DNA of 64,000 nt from Spongilla lacustris (lineage: Eukaryota; Porifera; Demospongiae; Spongillida; Spongillidae): positions 7,166,964 to 7,230,963 of the forward strand of contig OX442428.1 of the NCBI GenBank assembly GCA_949361645.1, given 5' to 3'. The notes under the pieces were generated by a model. The model saw only the letters and a list, made by a program, of their open reading frames with translations, searched no databases and was not told the DNA's origin. Below, piece after piece: positions 44,690 to 56,849 of the stretch. Position 1 is the stretch's first letter. Each line of letters begins with the position of its first letter. The position numbers and the translations under genes were made by a program.

Positions 44690-46180
44690 TTCTAAAATTT
44701 GTTTAAAGGCAAACACACTTATGTTTTAAGCAATGGAGGCTACGTCATCACGACTAGGCCGGTAATCTTTCACTAAAGGACTTATATTGAATGTCTATGA
44801 CTTGAATCAAGCACTTAGCAGCTTCTAGTACTAGTGAAAGGATGTGGAGAGGGAATAGGTAGGGTGGTATCCGGCTTCATGGGTGTGGGAGAGGATGGTG
44901 GAGAAAGATAGGTAGTATAGGCTAAGCCACTGTTGGTAAGAATGTTATAGCAGGTTTAATTTATGGCCCAGATCTAGTTGACAGGCATTTCAAATGTGAT
45001 GGTGACTGTGGGATCTGAAACTAATGTGTTTAACAAATGATGCTAGAACTGGTCTCTTCATACAGGATGAAATGGATGTACAATTACTAATGCACAACAA
45101 AAAGTACAAGATTGTGATCTTGATCTAGAAGCCAGTGAAAGTGAACATGCAATAAATGAAGTTAGTGAGTTGATAAGTAACGGAAAGTACAAACTTACAA
45201 ACTAAATGGCAATGCATCAGCTGGCCTCGAGACAGTTTTTATCATGCGATTTATTTTGAATACCGGATCGTATCCTACATGAATTAAAATATATGACTAT
45301 GCATGCCTTAATATTCTGCCCTACTACAGTACCAGGCTGTATGCCTACACTAATAGTCAGACCATTCTCAATCTGCGCAATGGATGCCATACAGGCGCAT
45401 CTAGAATTGCAACAACCATGCTGGCATCGAACAATACACAGATAAGGACAGTGCGGTCAAATGCCTGTGGTGTATGATAAGGTGGCTGGCTGACACGACA
45501 CATTTAGCCTTCCATGCACACCCTACTACACGGTATATACACATCTATCCTTCTATAATCTTGCTCATTTAATGTAATAAGTTGTTAGATAATACAACTG
45601 ATTTCTAATTTGGCTAGCTTAAAATCTATTTGTGCTGATGTCATCACACAGCTTTACCATAATGCACCATGACCGTGAGGAACCCAATGAAGATGAACTG
45701 ATTCGCCCTGCACATAATGCCTCATCTGGACCTAGCGACACATCCTGTTCCATTGTGAGATAATTAATGTACATGTACCAGAACCAGCCGATGCTATCGC
45801 CCCAACTTAACTGTCATGCAACATGCCCCACCCTTCTACCTTCCCCTCCCCACATTTAATGAAAAAAACTTTGACATCAAATGTCCACTAGCACACTGAA
45901 ATATTGCTTGGAATTTGCGGAATACCATACACATGTGTAACTGAGGGAAGAAGCATTAAAGAATACAATAAAGACACCTACATGCATTGCTCCAGCACAC
46001 AGCTAACCTTTAAGATGGTCCGTGTATGCAGTTGGACAGATCTTGCAAAGCAAATGGACTTTCTTCTTATATAAAAAAAAATCAGTTAACACATCCATGC
46101 ATAAAACTAGTACATATACTTGTGGAGCTACAGGCAGATCAAAATGACATGGATACAATGACCAAATCTAGTAGCTTGTG
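44690..46180. other. Intergenic, nothing recognised
   Basis: I see no splice-bounded exon, RNA gene or clear repeat. Confidence 0.4.
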
Positions 46181-46189
46181 TTTATTTGC

Positions 46190-46307
46190 AACGCTAATTA
46201 AATAAGCTCTTTCAGAAATATGTTTTAGAAGTTCAAATAAAGTATATAGGCCAAATACATACATGTGCACAGAATTGCTATTTTGCACTTTTTTTTGTAT
46301 TTTTAGA

Positions 46308-46338
<31 letters not shown>

Positions 46339-47640
46339 GGGAAATCACACCTATGAACATTACAGACTTTTGAAGCGATTCTGACTGTACAGGCGCCGGA
46401 CAATGCTCTGGTCAACACAGGTGGTGCTGGACAACTGCTCGTGGGGCAACAGCAAGATAGCCTGTATCTCATATCCAAGTCCCATCAAGTACACACACAG
46501 AGATGTGTACTAATGTTTGTAACACTTTGGGCATTATCATTTTAGCATGATTTGGTGTGCCCAAAAGTGCTACAGGCAAGGAGTTACAGATTGGCTATGC
46601 TGAAGGCAGCACTTGCAAGTTATAATCTCAGACGGTCCCCTGGCGACCAGAGACATATGTGTGACCCTGTAAATTCCAACAGTATCTCGAGACAAGGTCC
46701 CACCAGCACCACACGAAGCAGTAACCGATGTTGTAATGCTCTTTCAGAAATACCTGTATTAAATTTTAAAAGATAAATGATTGATGAGATAAACACATGC
46801 ACATTATGCACATATATCAACTATGAAAACACGAGTATTTGGAGTGCTCACAACTGCAGACAATTTACCATGCATAGAAATATGTCTTTCATTATATGAG
46901 CAATCCATCATTTGACACAATGACTAAATACGTATATTCATTACCAATTAGCAACACAATTTAATTGTATTTTTTGCATTTATATTTATAATTTTAGATT
47001 TTCGAACAAATAAATCACACCTATGAGCATTACAGACTTTTGAAGCGATTCTGACTGTACAGGCGCCGGACAATGCTCTGGTCAACACATGTGGTGCTGG
47101 ACAACTGCTCGTGGGGCAACAGCAAGATAGCCTGTATCTATAATCCAAGTCACATCAAGTACACACACAGAGATGTGTACTGATGTTTGTAACACCCTGG
47201 GCATTATCATTTTAGCATGATTTGGTATGCCCAAAAGTGCTACGGACAAGGAATGATAGATTGGCTCTGCTGAAGGCAGCACTTGCAAGTTATAATCTCA
47301 GACGGTCCCCTGGCGACCAGAGACATATGTGTGACCCTGTAAATTCCAACAGTATCTCGAGACAAGGTCCCACCAGCACCACACGAAGCAGTAACCGATG
47401 TTGTAATGCTCTTTCAGAAATATGTGTTTCAAATAAGGCAGGATTGAAAAGACACAACAAATTCATACAACTACCCAATACAGTTCTCTTCCATTTGTTA
47501 GTATTTTTAGACAAGCATTACATTTTATACAGTACTAGTATCTCGCAGTATCTCACAAAAGTCCCACCAGTACCACACGAAGCAGTAAACGATGTTATAA
47601 TGCTCTTTGAAGAAAAGAAAAAGCTCCGCGAATAAGCGAG
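46190..47640. repeat. Tandem duplication of about 660 bp (two full units, flanking partials)
   Basis: The block 46335-46760 ('aaatcacacctatga' through 'gctctttcagaaata') recurs at 47011-47422 with few changes. The end phrase GCTCTTTCAGAAATA also occurs at 46206, and a decayed part ('cccaccagtaccacacgaag') at 47565. Unit 1 has a 33-base poly-G insertion at 46314-46341. Open frames (for example CPKVL, LAMLKAALASYNLRR, then VPP.PHEAV.DV.MLF) are partly conserved between units, so a degraded coding exon is possible. I do not recognise it. Confidence 0.8.
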
Positions 47641-48640
47641 GATTTTGGAAGACATAACCGTAAACTGCTAGTAGTATACATATGCACATACTATAGTCTA
47701 TAATTATATACCAATGAATAAAAGGTTTCTCACCACGAAGTACCGTCGCATCTCATCGCGTCGGACGCGCATAAACCTTTTTCAATCGTAGGCTTTCACT
47801 ATAGCTTTTCCACACAGTCCGATGACCCATCTGTCTGGTGACATCAAATAAGCAGCGAGCGCGCGAACTTTAAATTTGAAGATCAGATGCGCGATAAAAA
47901 GGATTTTCTGACGTCATACTAACTACAGTATTATTCTTTGGTACATATATAAATGATTTTACCCGCCCTCCCTTCCTAATAAAGGGATCTCTTCAAAGGT
48001 GAGCGGCGTTTGGTAGTTTTGCACGGGGAAAAAAATTACTTGTCGATATGAAATCACATGTAATCATTTAAACACATAATAATAGAAATGGAAGTGCATG
48101 TGCATGTAGCATATATGAATATATGAATTGCAATTACGTAACCATTGCTATAAGACTAACTTATTGGTGTAGTGAGTATGGTCGCAACTGATGACAGATT
48201 GTGAATAGCTCATTGCCAAGCATTGGCTGTTTTTAGCATAATTGAGGTATGTGCCTTTATATGCTGATTTGTTCCCTGATCCACTAATTGGTTTGAACAG
48301 CCAGCTATGATGAAAGGACTTAACAGTCCCTCATCTACTGCTAAGGGATACACCAAAAGCCCACTGCCAGTCTCACTCCTTACACAAATAATTATTGTAG
48401 GAATGTCTCCTCTTTTCTGCAGCTTGGGCAGCCGCACCAGATGACATGCCCACTTCTAAAAGTAAAGAATTTGAAGTGGGAATGTGCTGGACCCACAACT
48501 ACATCCAACCTCAAAGTGAGCTGATATATAAAGATGCATGATGTGTGTCAAATACTTGCACTGTGCAAGCTCTCTTTTACTTACAAACCCTCAGCACTAC
48601 AAGCGATCAATGTTTAACTTCTCATTAAAAAAAAAAATCT
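47641..48640. other. Intergenic, nothing recognised
   Basis: A CG-rich patch lies at 47745-47900. No gene is supported. Confidence 0.35.
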
Positions 48641-48739
48641 ACTATTATTACACTATGAAATGGATGTCAAGGTTGCCACTTGTATGTTTCGTTCACGTCT
48701 ACAATGGCTGAAATACTCCCTTAAACTGGATGGTCCAAC

Positions 48740-50260
48740 ATGATTTTCATAATGTAATATTGAGGCACGACAACTTGGATACTCACTATGGCTGCTACCA
48801 ATTGAAATATATAGAGGGTAGACTGGATTAATTGCCCTCTTCCACAACTATCACCTCATCAACACAAGAGCTGAAGTATAGTGTTGATACTATGGTGGAC
48901 ATAGCTATCTCCCAAGTGGGTGATGAGACAGTATCAGTTGTGGACACAAATACATAACTAAATCTATTGAAATTTCGCATCCCATGTAAACCGATACAGA
49001 TATCTTATGTCATGCTACAAGTGCAGCAAGCGATTCGAGTGCCTTCTACAAAATCAATTCAAAAGCTGCTGGAATCTTATTTCTATTTAATGGGCCGAAA
49101 TAATAGATTCTCTTAACCTGGTACATGTACTGCTGCTTTATTCATTGCTTTGATATTGATAAATCTGATTTTTAACTGAAGTGTATGTAATTGAGTGACC
49201 TGCATTAAGTGAAATTCCTCTCATGTGGACATCTTTGGGACAACCTGAGGCCCTGATTATGAAGGTGTCCATATTTAAAGGATTTCTCAGTGAATGAAAA
49301 ATGATGTCACTCAAAGAGTGTTTTGATATATAAAATGCATTCCACAATTTATGGGTATTCACTTCAATTTGTATAAATGACCCCACACTGATCAACTCCT
49401 CAACCCACACCAAACATATCAGTGATTTCCATGCACTTGTACAGAGATAGAGGTTCAATGGTCTGTGTCATCAAGCAAAGGTAACTTCACTACTGTCATG
49501 ATCAGTGTTAAAATGGGACTTCGAAGTTGAAGATGCATCCACTATCTGGAGCACAAGGCTCTCTAACATTTTATGACCTGGTCAGTGACTGGTATGAAGA
49601 TTATAACTGTGCTAGAAGGAGTGAAGTGATCATGTGATCTCTGGCACATGTACCACATACTAGAAGTTACATGGGCATGCACTAGTGGTAACCATATTTG
49701 CACATTACTACTGATTCCAACATTATAGTAACTCCTACGATCCAGAATACTACACTGACATGCTTAATGAAAGCATCTTCAGCTGAAGATTAGTTAATAG
49801 ACAATGTTGCTCTCTTCGATCACTGTACTAACACTTGTTACTTGCTATTGTCTTGGAAACTGCTAAATGATACTTTGTATATATGGCTTCCATTCCAGTT
49901 CAAGGATTTGTCCTTTCAGTGATCCAGTGGAGACTGGTAGTAAAGGTACCTTCAAACTTGCACATACCCTTTATGTCCTTTTATGCTTCAGTGGCAGTGT
50001 AATAGTTCTTTTTTTAATTCTCAATGTTTAGAGCAAAGCAATGAGTCCATATTTTCCGCATAGTTTGTTCTGGCAGTGCTACCTGTGGTATTACTAACCA
50101 TGGCTATTTGTTGTGCTAGCTTTGCACAGCATAAACTAACAAAAGCTTCAGTTGCAGACTTAAATAGAAGCAAGCAAGGTTCCATTGAATTGCAAAGCAA
50201 TACATGACAAGCAGCAACAGAGGTGGCAATTTGCTATGAGTTTGACACATTACAAATACT
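48740..50260 (+). pseudogene. Decayed receptor copy, C-type body with A/D-type end
   Basis: Fragments match receptor exons in order. An Ig remnant lies at 48770-48945 ('ctatggctgctaccaattg' and 'agctgaagtatagtgttgat'). An FN3 remnant is at about 49395-49640, followed by the second-FN3 pieces at 49635-49680 and 49745-49945. A C-type membrane exon is at 50030-50165 (gcagtgctacctgtggtatt), with a frame-disrupting start. At 50170-50240 there is a piece of the last exon of A/D (tccattgaattgcaaagcaa). Stops and indels are numerous. The junction at about 50168 joins two different 3' module types, a fossil of recombination between paralogues. Confidence 0.8.
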
Positions 50261-50284
50261 GCAACCACATATCTACCCACTATA

Positions 50285-50600
50285 ATGGTAGAAATGTGCT
50301 TGTAGGATATAAGCATGTTACCATTACTGTTTTATGCATTTACACAATCACAGTTATTGTAATAGCATACACTGAAAATTTGACAGCCCAAGTAGTGTAT
50401 ATAGATACTTTTGAAAACACTCAAGTCCAAATTTGGTAATGATGCACAACCTGTACAATTGCTGTAAACAACCTTTTGAGGCCACCAATACCACTGGGAG
50501 CCGCAGCAGACAGCCAAACTTGTGAGGCAGCAACTTCGGCTTCCCCAGCACTGAATACAACCTCACTGCGGCATCACTGACCATGTAGAAATTTAGACAA
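50285..50600 (+). repeat. Copy of the A/D 3' flank
   Basis: It matches 39510-39900 and 61975-62360, with divergence. It follows the decayed receptor copy in the expected order. Confidence 0.75.
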
Positions 50601-50799
50601 CGGCAGATGTGCCTTAATTGCTAAGCAATTTATGTTTTAAAATGCTGTACATCAAGTTAATGCCATCATAGATATTGGAATCTATGATGCCATAAGCTAT
50701 GAATGATGGATGTGTGACAATATCAGTTGCGGGTTGGAATATAATCACCATCCTTTACAGATATCTACATTATGTTATAATTAACATGTACTAACCACA

Positions 50800-50948
50800 T
50801 TGAATAATCTCTCCCCCTCTAGCTCCTCTGCACAAACCAAATGTGAAGTCATTAAAACTGAATTAAAACCAACAATCTGGTCAGTGTCTCTCTCTCTACA
50901 CCATAACATATGAAGCTTCTAACTTGACATCTGGACATGTGAGGAACT
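50800..50948 (+). pseudogene. Isolated FN3-exon remnant
   Basis: 'ctagctcctctgcacaaacc' to 'tctggacatgtgagg' is an internally deleted copy of the first FN3 exon (compare 59847-60115), still carrying the GTGAGG donor. Confidence 0.7.
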
Positions 50949-50954
50949 ATATCC

Positions 50955-52240
50955 AATAATCAATCATCTCACATCCTACATAACTCTGGTTGCAGTTGTT
51001 TCTGACACATTTTGCATCACTGGTGCCCAAACCATACCAATGTACAGTTAAAGTAGTGTTGGCAGAGGTGGATACATTTGCAGCTATGAACTGGGAGGAG
51101 TTTGAACTGCAGCACACAAGACAGAAATGTGACTGGCCATCCCAGAACAAGCACTTGATCACAGCTTTGTTCTGCCTTGAACCAAAACTGTAGCTTATAT
51201 TATTGAGGAGTTTTGAAAGAACTAGGGTAGTGTAGATAGCGACTGCCACCTGTGACAACATCAGGAGTGTTCACCACCCCTCTATTTATTCTACAGAGCA
51301 ACATTATTTGCGTAAAACTGTGTATAGTACTAACAAAGGAGCCTATTAGGGTTGTTTTTAACCTATATAGAAAGATCCAAACTTATTATTTTTGTTTTCA
51401 TACGCTATTAAAAGTGCGGGTGGCAACTACTCCATACTGGCGAACAAATGTATGTATGCCAAATAGAAACATATCGGAACATTACCTTCCAAAAACAGGA
51501 TATGCATGTCTGGATGAAAAGAAATTTTCAATAACACTACAGCCATCTGGTCACTATGCTGATATTGCAAACAGTAAGGTCACAATGGCTAAGGATTGAA
51601 AAAAAAAGGTCATTGCATTACTTTGTGCAGGAAGGGTTTAGTTACATTACACTAAACCCTTCCTGCACAATGGCATATCATACCCCTCATTACTTCCTAT
51701 ACTTTTTAAAAAAGTTTATTTTGGCTTATAATTATAGTTATTTCAATAAATCACAATGGGCATAGAAAGTAATAAACTGATGTTAACTTGCAGGCTTTGG
51801 GTTTTGAAACTGAATGTCACAGTTGTTGGTGGCATCTGGTGTGCCATTGGTGTGACATAAGCTGATGCTTTGCAGTAGTATACATGATTGGCCATGAGGC
51901 CATACATTGTACCACCCACCACCACACCCCTGTTAGTCAGGGTCTTGATGGGATAGGAGAGTAGGTCACTACCACAGCACACCAAATAGAAGTAAGGCTG
52001 TCCATCCAAAAATGTGCAGGTTAGGTTGGCTGTGACTGCAGCTGGATTAATATTGATGGTGAATAAACATGTTTCCTCACCAACATTCTTCACTTGATCA
52101 CCAACTAACTCTTGAGCTGCCATTGAGATGAAGTAGTTGGCAGTACCATTAAGTTCACCAGCATAGTAACATGTGTTGGTATTATTATTACAGTGGTCTG
52201 AGGAAACATGAACTGTTACATCTGCAGTATGATTTTTACA
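50955..52240 (-). pseudogene. Inverted receptor fragment: second FN3 part, X and Y modules
   Basis: Read on the minus strand, the order is the end of the second FN3 exon (52230-52070), module X (52060-51765), an intron-like part matching 61030-61200 (about 51600-51400), and module Y (51230-50965). It corresponds to gene D 60360-61500 turned around. In X the stretch GEETCLF runs directly into TININPAAV with the intron partly deleted, so FN3 and X are fused in one open frame (51743-52123). A key Cys of FCLVCC is changed to Tyr (FYLVCC), and Y is truncated after KCVRNNCNQ. No membrane exon follows. Confidence 0.85.
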
Positions 52241-52740
52241 CTATCGCAGTTGTTGTAATATCATACACTGAAAATTTGACAGCTGTATAAATCGTTTTTA
52301 AAAACTATCCTTGTTTGGCACAACCTGTTCAATTTTCAGTGCATATATGCTTTAAGACCAATTATGGTCAACACCACAATGAGAACTTCAGCATCTCCTT
52401 CAATTCAACATTGCTGTGTGGATCAAGCATTATATCCATGTGTTGGCAATATGTCTGAGTAGTTTGTGGATTTTGATTGTGGACAGAACCATTAATGGTA
52501 AGATGGTTTTGGTTAGCACATTACATATACATGCTATGGTCAGATTGATTGCACATGCATGGAAAAATGGAGAAGAAATTTAGCTCCATGTGTTTACTGA
52601 TTATTAAAAAATTACTAGTGAAAGTTGAACATGCTTATATTTCTATATATTTAGTCATAAAATGATTCGATGCTTTTATTTTGTAAAGATCCTGCAGTGA
52701 TCATGTTAATGTTGTTTAAAGGTAACCGAAAAACAAAAGA
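52240..52740 (+). repeat. Decayed A/D 3' flank
   Basis: It matches 39555-40180 and 62030-62640 in patches ('tatcgcagttgttgtaatat', 'ttcaattcaacattgctgtg'). It is plus-oriented, so only the coding block 50.95-52.24 kb is inverted. Confidence 0.65.
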
Positions 52741-53242
52741 TTATTTTTAAAAAGCTTGATCTCGGGCAGAATTATTAAATAACAAGAGTACTATTATCGA
52801 TGGATGAGACTTTCTATACCTGCAGAGTTGAGAAGAAAACTGGTAAGTTATTGTAGCGGGCTGAAACCGAATGCTTTTGTGAGATACGTTGGCCATACAG
52901 CGATGCTAATCTTTGTACAAGACAGGCTAGCCGAAAGACTAATTTTGTAATGACAATAATATCAATAACTGTACCCAATGCCGATAGTAAGGCTGTGCGT
53001 AATCAGCTGGAATGATGAGCAGTATTTTGTATCTTTAGGTACATCATCTACTATAATTTGCATACGGTGGTATGTAATGAGGTGTTACGGCGCTTATCGG
53101 CAATATTTGAAACGGTTGTAACGAAAGCCTGAAAAGAGGACGATTCTCTTGCATACATTGTGTATGAAGAATGATGTATATTAGTGAACGCTTCGGCTTC
53201 CAACATGAGCATAATAGCTTGATTGCAATTCTACCACCCTAG
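52740..53242 (+). promoter_or_regulatory. 5' region of receptor gene C (diverged copy of B/E promoter block)
   Basis: It shares the 'aaaac(t/a)ggtaagt' donor (about 52852), 'gctgaaaccgaatgctttt', 'gatacagcgatgctaatct' and the 'caattctaccacc.tagaga' acceptor with B and E. The TATA region is not clearly conserved. Confidence 0.55.
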
Positions 53243-53247
53243 AGAAG

Positions 53248-56200
53248 ATGTTTATGAAGATCTTGGCAATTCTTTTATTACAACAATTATGTAAGTTATA
53301 CAGTTATCCACCCCATTTGCTCTAGTCTCGTCCCCAGTCTGATGTCATATTTGTCCAGTGAATAAAAATGGTCATGTAATACATATTTAGTGTCAGTGCA
53401 GCAAGAGGGCAATTAGTTAATTGATTAATCAATGAACGCAACTGACATTGACAAGGGGACACATTAGCTACTTTAAAATACAAGTGGCATCATGCATGAG
53501 CAACAAAACTATGAGTGTTTTTATTAATTAATGCTCATACAAATCTAACGTACTGTGGCATGAATTTTTTAATGTGTAGTACAACTTTCTCACTTGTATT
53601 TTAAATAACAGTTAATTAGCCCCACAAATCAATGAAACATCTAATCCTCTGTGCAATATATGCGTATCATAACCTTTTCAATCTACATGTATTTACCTCA
53701 CACTCTATTTGAACAGGTGTGTCTGAGTACCTGGTTTGTCAGTTCCCTAATGGTACCAGTTGTCCAAAGGTTGTATGTCCCAACACCACACTAAACTTCA
53801 TCTGTAACATTGAGACGCAACAGCTTGGGCACACAATGTGGCTGCTACCAAATGGAACATGCAGAGGCTTACGTGACCATGATAGGATCGCCCTCCTTCA
53901 ACCTATATACATGTATGCTGGCTGCAATCCCAGCTCATCCTCGCAACGTGGTACCTGTGGACCATTTTCAGCACAGACTGTGGCCACCTCTGGATGTGTG
54001 AACTCTTCACTGTCTGTTATTGCAACACAGCAGTTGAATGGAGCTGAAGTAAAGTGTATGAACTATGATGGGCATAACTATTCCCTTGTTGGAAATGCGA
54101 CAATATTAGTTGTGGGTATGTTGAAAGCACACAAGTGTATTTTTTGCACATTTGACCAGAACACAGTAGTAAATAGATCATGTTTTGTAACTAAGCAATC
54201 TACTAAAGTGACTAAAACCAAAGCAATCTGCTCTTTTACCTTCACTTAGGCCTGCCAACGAACATTTTCATTTAAATTGTTACAGTTTCCCCAAATTCAG
54301 ACTTCTTTGTTTGTAAGTTTAGTAGCTGTACATGAAGTTCAACTCCATCAGACTTTGCAAGTGATGTGTTGCTACTGATGGGTTGCAAACTTGCTATGTT
54401 GACAGCACTAAGATACTAGTTGTATTGTTCAATACAGTAGGTGTAGTCAAGCGTATATGATATCATCATCTTTAATTTGCTGCTTTTTATTGACAGTGGA
54501 TATGCAATGAGAAAGTATTATAGCAGAATTTTATATATACATGTAATTTGGTGGCCTTTTAAAAAGCTGCATTAAATGGAATCCCTCTAATGTGGACATC
54601 AGTTTATGATGGTCAAGGTGCCCACATTTAAAGGATTTCTCAGTGAATGTAAAATTATGCCACTCAAAAGGTGTTTGATATCAAATGCATTCCACAATTT
54701 ATGGATGTCAATTAATGATTCACTTTCCACCCCACATTGATCAACTCCTCCATCCACACCAAACATATCAGTGATGTCCACCTGTACAGAGATAGAGGTT
54801 CAATGGTCTGTGTCATCAAGCAAAGGTAACCTCACTACTGTCATGATCAGTGCTAAAATGGGACTTCAAGATATTGAAGTTGCAAATGAATCGATTATCT
54901 GGAACACAGGCTCTCTAATATTTTATAATCTTATCAGTAACTCTTTCTACACCATAACATGTAAAGCTTCTAACTGTGCTGGAAGGAGTCAAGTTAGCAT
55001 TGGCATCTGGACATGTGAGGAACTATATCCTGCTTCAATTTAACATATAAATCTTTATCCAGTGCCCAGGCCACCACAGGACATTCATGCTGATCATGTG
55101 ATCTCTGGCACAAGTACCACATACCTAGAAGTGACATGGGCACCAGTGGTAAGCATGCTTGTGTATTACTATTCCAAAATTATAATGTCTTACCATCCAG
55201 AATAATACATTGACATACTTAATGAAGATATCTTCAGCTGAAGATTACATCACAGACGTTTCAGTTCTCCTGGATCACTGTTCTAACACATGTCACATTG
55301 CTATTGTCCTGACAACTGCTAACACTACGAACTACTTTGTATCTATGGCTTCTGTTAGTGGTTCAAGGATTGGTCCTTTCAGTGATCCAGTGAAGAGTGT
55401 TAGTAAAGGTACCTTCAAACTTGCACATACATGTACCCTGTATGTCCTTTTTTGCTTCAGTGGCAGTGTAATAGTTCTTTTTTTAATTCTCTATGTTTAG
55501 AGCAAAGCAAAGAGTCCATCCTTTCCCCATGGTTTGCTCTGGCAGTGCTACCTGTGGTATTACTAACCATGGCCATTTGTTGTGTTTGCTTTGCACAGCA
55601 TAAACTAACAAAAGCTTCAGTTGCAGATTCATATAGAAGCTCGGCTAACATATATTCTCCAGAGGGCGTATCAAAGAGATGTGGGTAAGTGTTATTTTTG
55701 AAAAGCTGAAAGCTTATTAATGCATTTATTTCAGCTCAGCACTTGTGACCACAACAAATGGATCTCTGCACTCATGTGTTACAATAAACAGTACCAAGGT
55801 CAGTGAAAGAACACCCATGGCACATAAAATTAACATACATGTACGTAAATTATCCTGCAGGGAGATCCAGAAGCTCCTACTGCCTGTGCTAAGGCCTTGG
55901 ACAACTCTCTTTACAAAACCAAAGCTTTTAGATAACTCACTTTATAGCACCTCCACGAAGATGTGTATAGAAGGTACCACAAATGCCAGAGGACTTGAGC
56001 AGTACAGTGAGGTTCGCAGAAGAGAAGAGACTGAACAGGTAAATTAAACTTGGTCATTTTATGTGAGCATTGTAATAGTCAGGACAGTATTGTGCACAAA
56101 TGTGGGTTGAAATATTATTATCATTATTATTATAACAATAGAAAAAAAAATTATTATTTTTATTATTATTATTTTTATTATTATTATTAAAACTGTCAAA

Positions 56201-56512
56201 TATACATGACATACGCCAAATACGAGTAATAAATGTGTTACATAGTTACAATTAGCTAAATAAATTCAGCCTGATTGCTATTATTATTATCCCTTGTGCT
56301 TCCATTTGCAACAACTCGATCAGTACTCATACCCACGAAGCAAAACAATTAGAGTGATTCCTATGGCAGCAAGTTCTGATGGATACATTGAGGTGCCCAA
56401 CATTGACTCCTGTGCAGACATTACTCCCATGGCAAACCATGGTGAAGCCAAAGACACTCCTCCCAGTGATGTGTGTGTGGAAAATGGCCATCTGGCTATC
56501 AAGGAGCTATAA
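53248..56512 (+). CDS. Receptor gene C: signal peptide, Ig, two FN3-like, membrane helix, long tail with one frame break
   Basis: Exons 53248-53290, 53717-54115, 54772-55014, 55063-55148, 55201-55402, 55501-55684, 55735-55798 and 55861-56038 plus 56324-56512. Ectodomain as in B. The first-FN3 acceptor used by D (cagCTCC) reads CAA here, so an in-phase acceptor 8 codons later (atatcag, 54771) is the likely site. The helix (WFALAVLPVVLLTMAICCVC) belongs to a different membrane module from A, B and D. The tail has LDNSLYKTK and, after a T run, LDNSLYSTS in the next frame. One surplus T in TTTT near 55930 gives a stop at 55935 (431 residues). Without it the tail would continue through EQYSEV and GYIEVPNI to 56512. 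AATAAA at 56525 supports the later end, so the break is a recent mutation or an assembly error. Confidence 0.8.
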
Positions 56513-56639
56513 GCTGTAGTCCTGAATAAAAAGGCACTTGTGTTAGTTGTGTTATCTGTATTTAATGCTCACCATGTCTTGGTCTCCATAGCAATGCTGT
56601 TAAAAAAAAACTTGAGCTATAGTATATAGTGGTACATTA

Positions 56640-56848
<209 letters not shown>

Positions 56849-56849
56849 T

